Assembly (NCBI GenBank): GCA_035291605.1
Contig: DATDRS010000114.1
Coordinates: forward strand, 1 to 10,571
Direction of reading: 5' to 3'
DNA length: 10,571 nucleotides
DNA from: DATDRS01 sp035291605
GTDB taxonomy: Bacteria > Chloroflexota > Anaerolineae > Anaerolineales > UBA6663
Shown here: piece by piece, positions 5,532-10,571 of the stretch
Layout of the letters: every line of letters begins with the position of its first letter
How positions within the stretch are numbered: the stretch's first letter is position 1
Made by a program: the position numbers and the translations under genes
The notes under the pieces: generated by a model
Databases searched by the model: none
The model's input: only the letters and a program-made list of their open reading frames with translations
Told to the model about the DNA's origin: nothing

Positions 5532-6671
5532 TCATCCCATGAGTTCTTTCGCGATCACATTGCGCAAAATCTCGCTCGTGCCGCCGCCATACAGCAGGAA
5601 GCGCGCGTCGCGGAAATAGCGCTGAGCCTCGTACTCCATGGCAAAGCCGTAGCTGCCAAAGATACGCGTGCATTCGTCGGCGGCTTTGTTCGCCATCTCG
5701 GTGGCAAACAGCTTCGCCATCGAGGCCAGCTTCATATCCGGCCGGCCGCTCTCGACGTGCCAGGCCGCCCGGTAGACCAGGCCGCGCGCCGCTTCCAGCT
5801 GCGTCCCCATCTCCGCGATTTTGTGCGCGATGGCCTGATACGCCCCGATGGGCTTGCCGAATTGAACGCGCTCACGTGAATACTTGAGACTGGCCTCCAG
5901 CGCGGCCTGCGCCAGCCCCAGCGCCAGCGCGCCGGTCATCGTCCGAATCTCCCCCAGGATTGCGCCGAGATTTTTGAAGCCGGTCCCTTGCTGCCCCAAC
6001 AGGTTTTCGCCTGGCACGCGCACATTCTCCAGAATCAATTCCGACGTCTCGGACGCGCGCACCCCCATCTTCTCGATGCGCTTTCCCACCGTCAGCCCCG
6101 GCAGGCCGCGCTCGACGAGGAACATGTCAATCCCCTTGAACCCGGCGTCGGGATCGGTTTTGGCGGCGACGGTGAAAAAATCGGCCACCGTTGCGGAAGT
6201 GATCCACATCTTGCGCCCATTCAGCACCCAGCCATCGTCATCTTTCACTGCCCGGGTGGTGATCCCGCCGAGGTCGGAGCCAAAATCCGGCTCGGTCATC
6301 GCAATCGCGCCGATCTTTTCGCCGCGCAAAGCCGGCGCGAGCAGCCGGGACCTGTGATCCTCCGCGCCGAAGCGATAGACGAAGTCTGTGCCCATCAGGC
6401 ACTGCATCGAGACCGCTGCCGCAAGCGCGAGCGACCCGCGCGCCATTTCCTCCACCATCAGGCAGAAGGTAGTGAAATCTGCGCTCATCCCGCCGACCGA
6501 CTCCGGGTAGCGCAGGCCGAAATAGCCGAGCTGTCCGCACCGCTGGAACAGTGCTAGCGGGAATTCGCCGCGCTCGTCGAGTTCGGCAGCCGCTGGCGCG
6601 ATTTCCTTTTCGACAAAGTCGTGGATGGACTTGCGGAAAAGCTCTTGTTCTTCAGTCAGAGAAAAGTTCAT
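5532..6671 (-). CDS. Acyl-CoA dehydrogenase-family protein with unusual active-site loop
   Basis: A 379-residue FAD-dependent acyl-CoA dehydrogenase of normal length. The FAD/substrate motif MTEPDFGSD is at 125-133, the tetramer and FAD-contact region RERVQFGKPIG at 266-276, IFGSYGFAME at 337-346, and the C-terminal TSEILRNVIAKEL. The loop that holds the catalytic Glu in short- and medium-chain enzymes (YEGTSEI) reads YGGGTSEI at 361-368, so that Glu is absent. The alternative site used by isovaleryl-CoA and long-chain enzymes, the residue just before Arg in the helix at 239-243 (LGEIR), is Ile242, with Glu241 one residue earlier. The base may therefore be Glu241, or the chemistry may differ. 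The ATG overlaps the stop of the small upstream membrane gene (ATGA, 6668-6671), suggesting translational coupling. Its product would feed the MaoC hydratase. Confidence 0.9.
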   Translation of the reverse strand: MNFSLTEEQELFRKSIHDFVEKEIAPAAAELDERGEFPLALFQRCGQLGYFGLRYPESVGGMSADFTTFCLMVEEMARGSLALAAAVSMQCLMGTDFVYRFGAEDHRSRLLAPALRGEKIGAIAMTEPDFGSDLGGITTRAVKDDDGWVLNGRKMWITSATVADFFTVAAKTDPDAGFKGIDMFLVERGLPGLTVGKRIEKMGVRASETSELILENVRVPGENLLGQQGTGFKNLGAILGEIRTMTGALALGLAQAALEASLKYSRERVQFGKPIGAYQAIAHKIAEMGTQLEAARGLVYRAAWHVESGRPDMKLASMAKLFATEMANKAADECTRIFGSYGFAMEYEAQRYFRDARFLLYGGGTSEILRNVIAKELMG

Positions 6672-6913
6672 CCGCCGCCTGTGTGCCTGCTGTTGGTTTC
6701 GCGTAGCGTTCCTTCACCCAGCCAGACCAGCGATATAACAGCCATTCCAAGCCCGAAAGCAAATTCATTGGCGTGAACCGGGACAGCTTGGACGATGTGC
6801 AGCCCTACGCCGGCGATCACGAGGCCAAGCGCTAGGACAAAAGCGATTCGATCAGCCCAGTTGAGTGAACGAGGCATGCGTGATGGCCGCTTCCACGCCG
6901 CACGATCAGCCAT
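6668..6913 (-). CDS. Small two-helix membrane protein, function unknown
   Basis: An 81-residue protein that I do not recognise. After a basic N-terminus (three Arg and one Lys in the first 15 residues) come two hydrophobic segments, roughly IAFVLALGLVIAGVGLHIV (23-41) and FAFGLGMAVISLVWLG (52-67), joined by a short loop with HANE. The ATG lies within the end of the VOC gene (8-base overlap) and its TGA overlaps the ATG of the acyl-CoA dehydrogenase, so it fills the junction exactly. That packing is the main argument that it is translated. Against it, no good Shine-Dalgarno is visible and third codon positions are less GC-rich than in the neighbours. A shorter start at the internal Met13 (6877) is possible. 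Confidence 0.55.
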   Translation of the reverse strand: MADRAAWKRPSRMPRSLNWADRIAFVLALGLVIAGVGLHIVQAVPVHANEFAFGLGMAVISLVWLGEGTLRETNSRHTGGG

Positions 6914-7346
6914 TTCGCGCAGGTTTCTTCTCGGCCAGATGGATCAGCACCCCAAAGGCATCTTTCGGGTGGACAAACGCCTCGCGCCACACCTGGCCCT
7001 CGAACGTCACGCCCGGCTGGTAGGTATGCCGGTAGGCAATACGCCCGCCGCGCCGCCGAAGTTCGGCAATGGCGGCGTCGAGGTCGTCCACTTCGTAGGT
7101 GATGTGATGCACGCCCGGCCCGCCGTTCTTCTTGATGAACTTCGCCACCGGACTGTCGTGGCGCGTGGCCTGCAGCAATTCCATCTTACTCTCGCCAATG
7201 TCGAACGGGCGGTAGCGGATGCCCATCTCCTCGATGTTCTCTTCGGGGTGGAACTTCGCGCCGAACCATTGCTCGAAGAACGCCTGAGCCTGGTCAAGGT
7301 CCTCGACGGCTAAGGCAACACGTTCAATTCGCTTGACGTAGTCCAT
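6906..7346 (-). CDS. VOC-superfamily protein, methylmalonyl-CoA epimerase-like
   Basis: A 146-residue protein with two beta-alpha-beta-beta-beta (VOC/glyoxalase) modules. It matches methylmalonyl-CoA epimerases along its length: AVEDLDQA near the N-terminus, KMELLQATRHDSPVAKF at 54-70, GPGVHHITYEVDDLDAAI at 77-93 and HPKDAFGVLIHL at 126-137. In the true epimerase the metal is held by an N-terminal His (IDHIGIAV), a residue in the ELL strand, a His of the HH pair and a C-terminal Glu (VLIEL). Here the first is Arg9 and the last is His136, while Glu56 and His80/His81 are kept. It may therefore not be a standard epimerase. GAGGA about ten bases upstream supports the start at 7346. It begins 13 bp after the membrane-protein gene of the molybdoenzyme cassette, bridging that cassette to the acyl-CoA genes. 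Confidence 0.85.
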   Translation of the reverse strand: MDYVKRIERVALAVEDLDQAQAFFEQWFGAKFHPEENIEEMGIRYRPFDIGESKMELLQATRHDSPVAKFIKKNGGPGVHHITYEVDDLDAAIAELRRRGGRIAYRHTYQPGVTFEGQVWREAFVHPKDAFGVLIHLAEKKPARNG

Positions 7347-7359
7347 TGAGTGATCTTCC

Positions 7360-8328
7360 TCAAAGTGAGCTGGCGCGGTTGCCTATCGCCCACACGGCTA
7401 TATCATAGCCGAGGCCTGGCGCACCTTCTTCCTCGCTGAGTAGCCACAGCGCAATCAGGATCAGGAAAACCTGCGTGCTGAGTTGCGGAGCGTAACCGCC
7501 AGCCGCCAGCAGCAGGACCGCCCATCCAACCGCGTCACCTCGCCGCAGCGACGCGAACACCACCACGCCTGCCAACCACAGGCTCACTGCGTACACCGGC
7601 CACGGCAGATACAGCGTCAACCCGGTTGACCAGATGGCGACGATGCCGGTCATGGCCGGGTTGATGAGATGCGCCGCACTGAAGGCGAGGGCAGGCAGCG
7701 CGGCCAAAACGTAGGGGCGGATTCCATCCTGGCCTGGATGCCAACAATAGGCCCACCACAACCCAACCATGCTAAGGACGGCGAACAGTTCACCGAGATT
7801 GAACAAGGTCATCGCCCCGGGCGGCGGGCCGGGCCAACGCATGGCTCCAAACAGGGCCTGGTTCAGTTGAAGCGCCTCCCCGGCCAGCAGGGCCAACGCC
7901 GGAAACACCCATGCGATTTTCCGCCCGCCTCCCCCTGCCCTCGTCCACATTCCCCAGCCGATCAGCCCCGCCGCTGCAATCACCAGCAGGTGATAGTCCA
8001 CCGCCAGCCAGCCCCCCGGCGGGATGACGACAAACAGGAGGCTCAGCGCGAGCAGGCCGAGCAATGTGATTGGCAACACGATCCCCCTGCGCGCCCGCAG
8101 AAGGCGGAATGCCATCCACCCCACGGCCACTAACGCGAGGAGGCTGGTGAGGGTGAAGGCCCATTGTCCAATAAGCCCAAGCGCCTCATAGGCCGTGATG
8201 ACCGGCGGCGACTTGGGCACGAAGATCGCCGAGCGCGTGAGGGTGCGCGTGATCAGCCAGTCCGCGAGGGCGGCGAGCGTCAGCCACCGGAACAATGAGG
8301 GCAGGGATTTCACTGCTTCCGAGTCCAT
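7360..8328 (-). CDS. Polytopic membrane protein associated with the molybdoenzyme cassette
   Basis: A 322-residue, very hydrophobic protein with about nine or ten predicted membrane segments, for example WAFTLTSLLALVAVGWMAF, GIVLPITLLGLLALSLLFVV, LLVIAAAGLIGWGMW and GWAVLLLAAGGYAPQL. I recognise no family. His residues lie in or near segments (DYHLL, CWHPGQ, SAAHLINP), and conserved-looking Pro-rich loops include VIPPGGW and WPGPPPGAM. The same frame is open further upstream, but that part would overlap the gamma subunit gene by about 190 bases. The ATG at 8328 overlaps it by only 19 bases and starts MDSEAVK directly before the first helix. No strong Shine-Dalgarno is seen, so coupling to the gamma subunit is likely. 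By position it is a candidate membrane partner, perhaps for quinone exchange or heme handling. Confidence 0.75.
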   Translation of the reverse strand: MDSEAVKSLPSLFRWLTLAALADWLITRTLTRSAIFVPKSPPVITAYEALGLIGQWAFTLTSLLALVAVGWMAFRLLRARRGIVLPITLLGLLALSLLFVVIPPGGWLAVDYHLLVIAAAGLIGWGMWTRAGGGGRKIAWVFPALALLAGEALQLNQALFGAMRWPGPPPGAMTLFNLGELFAVLSMVGLWWAYCWHPGQDGIRPYVLAALPALAFSAAHLINPAMTGIVAIWSTGLTLYLPWPVYAVSLWLAGVVVFASLRRGDAVGWAVLLLAAGGYAPQLSTQVFLILIALWLLSEEEGAPGLGYDIAVWAIGNRASSL

Positions 8329-9362
8329 ATGGAAAGCGCAACTGCGCCGCCCACCAGGCCCAGGGCGAGCAACGCCACCAGGGCCATGGGGCCGAAGACG
8401 AAGGCCATCCCCAGCCAGTCCAATGGCGCAGCCGCGCGCTGGGCTGGTTGAGGCGCCGGGCCAGTCGGGATCATGCCCTCCAGTTGCAGCGACACCCACT
8501 GCGAGGTGGATTTCTGCCCGTTGCGTTCGCCGTTCGCGCCATCCCAGGCCGCGAAGGCCAGCGAGTACACCTTGCCAGTAGAGAGATTCACATCGTCGGC
8601 GTCCTGCGATTTGAGATCACGGCTGAAGATCACGCGCCATCTGCCGTCGCTCCAGACGCCGTAGCCCTGCACGTTCTGCCCGGCAACCGGCTGGGAGGTC
8701 AATGAGCCAAAGCCCCCGGCGATCAGGTCCTCGACCGGTGAGGCGTACGTCGCGCTCGCAAACAGATTGCCCGAGGCCAGCGCCGGGAGATAGTTAGGGT
8801 CGGTGTAATCTGCGGGGCTGGCAAGGAGCGCCTCGCCAATGCCGACGAATGGGTATTGATCCACATACATGTTCGCGTACGCCGTGTTCACGTCGCGCCG
8901 GGCGGCGATATCCGCCTGCCAGTCGGCTTTCCAGTGCCAGATATTCACGTTCCCGCCCGGCTGCCCCATGCAGAAAAAGGGTTGTCCCTCGGCCAGCGGG
9001 AACTGAACCGCCACGGCGTCGCGGAAGTCCTGCACACGCACCATCTCGTCACTCTGGGTGTCGTCCGCCCACTCCACCAGCAGGGCGATCTGCGACCCGT
9101 TATGCAGGGCGCGCGCGGTCACGGACCTGACTTGGGTGTTCAGGATCATCGGCCTGGCGACGTTTTGGGCGCTCAAAGGCGCTTCAATCGCCGTCGCCTC
9201 CTGCCACACGGCCGCCTCTGGGTCAGTCATAGGCAGTTCGCCCGATACCTCGGCGGCGACCAGGGTCAGCCCCTGCGAGCTGGCCAGGGGCACTTTGAGG
9301 AAAGTGAGCACAGCCGCCAGCATCAGCAACAAACCGGGTAAGAGGAGATGACGTTTGCTCAT
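8310..9362 (-). CDS. Gamma subunit of type II DMSO reductase-family enzyme (ethylbenzene dehydrogenase-type heme b domain), membrane-anchored
   Basis: A 350-residue exported heme protein that would carry electrons between the iron-sulfur beta subunit and the membrane or a periplasmic carrier. It has a signal-like N-terminus (MSKRHLLLPGLLLMLAAVLT), then the EB_dh fold. Landmarks are ALLVEWAD (93-100), FFCMGQPGGNVNIWHWKADW (129-148) with Met132 as candidate axial ligand, SPVEDLIAGGFGSLT, WRVIFSRDLKS, and GERNGQKSTSQW with Lys284 as candidate second ligand by analogy with the Met/Lys pair of EbdC. A Pro/Ala linker and one C-terminal helix (about 316-346) end in WTRKQ, so the protein is anchored, unlike soluble EbdC. 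An ATG at 9395 overlaps the chaperone stop, but GGAG seven bases before the ATG at 9362 and the signal sequence support the later start. Confidence 0.88.
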   Translation of the reverse strand: MSKRHLLLPGLLLMLAAVLTFLKVPLASSQGLTLVAAEVSGELPMTDPEAAVWQEATAIEAPLSAQNVARPMILNTQVRSVTARALHNGSQIALLVEWADDTQSDEMVRVQDFRDAVAVQFPLAEGQPFFCMGQPGGNVNIWHWKADWQADIAARRDVNTAYANMYVDQYPFVGIGEALLASPADYTDPNYLPALASGNLFASATYASPVEDLIAGGFGSLTSQPVAGQNVQGYGVWSDGRWRVIFSRDLKSQDADDVNLSTGKVYSLAFAAWDGANGERNGQKSTSQWVSLQLEGMIPTGPAPQPAQRAAAPLDWLGMAFVFGPMALVALLALGLVGGAVALSIWTRKQ

Positions 9363-9369
9363 GGGATCA

Positions 9370-9373
9370 CTCC
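9370..9373 (-). promoter_or_regulatory. Ribosome binding site deciding the start of the gamma subunit
   Basis: GGAG on the minus strand with a seven-base spacer precedes the ATG at 9362, which begins the signal sequence. The upstream ATG at 9395 lacks a properly spaced site. Confidence 0.55.
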
Positions 9374-9391
9374 GTGGTGCGTCGCAGGCCT

Positions 9392-10090
9392 TCATTCCTG
9401 CTCTGCGACAATCGGACAGTCATCGCACGATGGTTCCAGGGGAGGCGGCGTGGGCCTGGCTCCCGCCCATAGGTCTGGCTCAAGCGTCACGCCGAGCCGC
9501 GCCGCCTCGGATAGCACAAACGCGGCGGCGAAACGCGCCAGGGATACATACACACCCTCGCCCGCCGAGCGCGCCAGCGACTGGGCGAACGGCTCAACCC
9601 AGCGCCCGAGGTGATCCTGCAGGAATTTACGCTGCGCATCGGCGCAGACTTCGGCGTGCTCGGCGATCCCGCTGTGGATAGCATAGGCTTCTTTGAGCGC
9701 GAGGACGTGCATGAACTCGATTTCGACGGCGAGGTGATCGGGCCGCTCATGCACGCTGCCGCCGACGTTGAAGCCAAAGGCGCGATAAAACCCGGCGATG
9801 TCCGCCAGCTCCTGGCTCTGCCGGAATTCGTGCGGGAGGCCGAACTCGGTTTCGTAGCACAGCGAGCCGACCAGGCCGAAGGAGCGGCGGTGTTCTGCCT
9901 GCAAGGCAGGTAAATCCCAAACCCCAATTTCCAAACCCCAAACTTCAAGGGCGGATGGGGCCAACTCGCGCAGAATCCCGGCAACGAGGGGCGTGTCTTC
10001 TATCCAGTTCTCCTGGCCTGGGTACAGGAACGCGTCGGCGAGGAAGCGATACACCTGCGCGCGGCGGATGGGGGTGTTGATGTCGTTCAT
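9392..10090 (-). CDS. TorD/DmsD/NarJ-type molybdoenzyme maturation chaperone
   Basis: A 232-residue all-helical cytoplasmic chaperone of the TorD family. These proteins bind the twin-arginine leader or core of the catalytic subunit and help insert the molybdenum cofactor. Family landmarks are AQVYRFLADAFLYPG (11-25), LQAEHRRSFGL (63-73), YETEFG, and the signature ERPDHLAVEIEFMHVLALKE (115-134). The C-terminus is Pro-rich and carries a Cys pair (SCDDCPI, Cys222 and Cys225). Residues 49-60 (EVWGLEIGVWDL) are encoded by a seven-base tandem array and look like an insertion between two helices. A TTG at 10120 in frame is possible, but AGAGAG five bases before the ATG at 10090 makes that the better start. 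It sits 35 bp after the beta subunit, and 29 bp before the gamma subunit if that starts at 9362. Confidence 0.9.
   Translation of the reverse strand: MNDINTPIRRAQVYRFLADAFLYPGQENWIEDTPLVAGILRELAPSALEVWGLEIGVWDLPALQAEHRRSFGLVGSLCYETEFGLPHEFRQSQELADIAGFYRAFGFNVGGSVHERPDHLAVEIEFMHVLALKEAYAIHSGIAEHAEVCADAQRKFLQDHLGRWVEPFAQSLARSAGEGVYVSLARFAAAFVLSEAARLGVTLEPDLWAGARPTPPPLEPSCDDCPIVAEQE
9912..9946. repeat. Seven-base tandem array inside the chaperone coding sequence
   Basis: Five consecutive seven-base units at 9912, 9919, 9926, 9933 and 9940 on the plus strand are of the type AAACCCC; the second and fourth are identical and the others differ by one to four bases. Strand asymmetry is strong: the plus strand has no G in the array. 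In the minus-strand frame it encodes residues 49-60 of the chaperone, giving a VW...VW repeat seven residues apart (three units make seven codons). Confidence 0.75.
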
Positions 10091-10125
10091 CGGCGTCTCT
10101 CTGCAATACGCGCTACACAAACTCG

Positions 10126-10571
10126 TCAGATTGAGTTCAATCGCTCCGCCGGTCGTTCGTGAATCGGCTCAACCACGCTCAGCCGCGCTACTTCGCGGTC
10201 TTGGGCGTCGAAGCCGACGGCGGTGTCGTTGTACATCTTCCACGGCTGGCCGTTGACTTCGGTCTCCAGCACGAGTGGGCCTTCTTCAACTTCATAGCGG
10301 AAGATCATCCGCTGAGTCGTGCGGAAGAGTTGCAGCACGGCGAGCAGCTCACGCGAGGGCGCGGCGTAACGGGCGATGGCGTCGTCCACGCCGGGGCCAA
10401 ACATCTGCCGCAGGTACGCGCGCGGCGCCCAGCGCGGCGGGATATAGTAGATGTTCGGCTCGGTGCCGAACTGCGGATAGAGCGGCAGCGCGACCTTCTC
10501 AATCTTGATGAGGTAATACATGGGGTGCTTCGGGTTCTCCACCCAACTGCCGTCCTGGGCAATGTCCACCA
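10126..10571 (-). CDS. Iron-sulfur beta subunit of type II DMSO reductase-family enzyme (C-terminal part; N-terminus off window)
   Basis: The last 148 residues of the electron-transfer beta subunit, which in full carries four Fe-S clusters and passes electrons between the molybdopterin subunit and the heme b subunit. The visible part is the C-terminal domain, which has no Cys. The stretch HPMYYLIKIEKVALPLYPQF followed by GTEPNIYYIPPRW is characteristic of the beta subunits of ethylbenzene dehydrogenase, dimethylsulfide dehydrogenase, selenate and chlorate reductases and nitrate reductase-related enzymes. The frame is open to the window edge and the first in-frame GTG at 10569 is internal, so the gene continues to the right. 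The chaperone gene starts 35 bp after its stop. The catalytic alpha subunit is expected further upstream, by analogy with all known operons of this type. Confidence 0.88.
   Translation of the reverse strand, partial: VDIAQDGSWVENPKHPMYYLIKIEKVALPLYPQFGTEPNIYYIPPRWAPRAYLRQMFGPGVDDAIARYAAPSRELLAVLQLFRTTQRMIFRYEVEEGPLVLETEVNGQPWKMYNDTAVGFDAQDREVARLSVVEPIHERPAERLNSI

Noticed and set aside
4858..5619. A 253-codon plus-strand frame and a minus-strand 196-codon frame (4940-5530) spanning MaoC
   Set aside because: Both run through the spacer repeats and are out of frame with the recognisable MaoC sequence, so they are shadow frames.
8329..8499. Possible N-terminal extension of the polytopic membrane protein
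   Set aside because: The extension would overlap the gamma subunit gene by about 190 bases, is Gly/Pro/Arg-rich like a shadow frame, and the ATG at 8328 precedes the first helix.
1..10571. Transposase, integrase, tRNA or rRNA genes marking an island
   Set aside because: None were seen on either strand; the only repeated DNA is the short arrays and the inverted repeats listed.

Overview
The window is a GC-rich bacterial segment in which every gene I can support lies on the minus strand, so transcription runs from right to left. Genes overlap or are separated by at most about 100 bp, and no stretch over 300 bp lacks a gene. The style (dense one-direction gene train, short seven-base tandem arrays in the spacers, anaerobic-type molybdenum enzyme next to acyl-CoA metabolism) suggests an uncultured Chloroflexota-like (Anaerolineae-type) bacterium. 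That placement is an impression and not a demonstrated affiliation.

Right part, positions 7360-10571: a type II DMSO-reductase-family molybdoenzyme cassette. In transcription order it holds the C-terminal end of an iron-sulfur beta subunit (cut by the window edge), a TorD-type maturation chaperone, a gamma subunit with an ethylbenzene-dehydrogenase-type heme b domain and a C-terminal membrane anchor, and a polytopic membrane protein of unknown function. The molybdopterin alpha subunit is expected just beyond the right edge. The order beta-chaperone-gamma matches the ABDC layout of selenate reductase, chlorate reductase and dimethylsulfide dehydrogenase operons rather than the ABCD layout of ethylbenzene dehydrogenase and perchlorate reductase.

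Middle and left part, positions 804-7346: a beta-oxidation-like acyl-CoA set, read in order as a VOC/methylmalonyl-CoA-epimerase-like protein, a small two-helix membrane protein, an acyl-CoA dehydrogenase, a MaoC (R)-hydratase, two FabG/PhaB-type short-chain dehydrogenases with different predicted cofactor preference, a canonical thiolase and a divergent thiolase. No crotonase or FadB-type 3-hydroxyacyl-CoA dehydrogenase is present, so any hydration and oxidation encoded here would go through MaoC and SDR enzymes. The left edge (1-755) holds a truncated NAD(P)-binding epimerase-like protein.

Taken together, a redox molybdoenzyme followed without a strand switch by an acyl-CoA degradation set could be one long transcription unit for oxidising an organic substrate and shortening the resulting acyl-CoA. 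Two adjacent but unrelated operons remain possible. A second layer is the spacers: at least three, probably five, carry degenerate seven-base tandem arrays of different sequence, and one such array lies in frame inside the chaperone gene.
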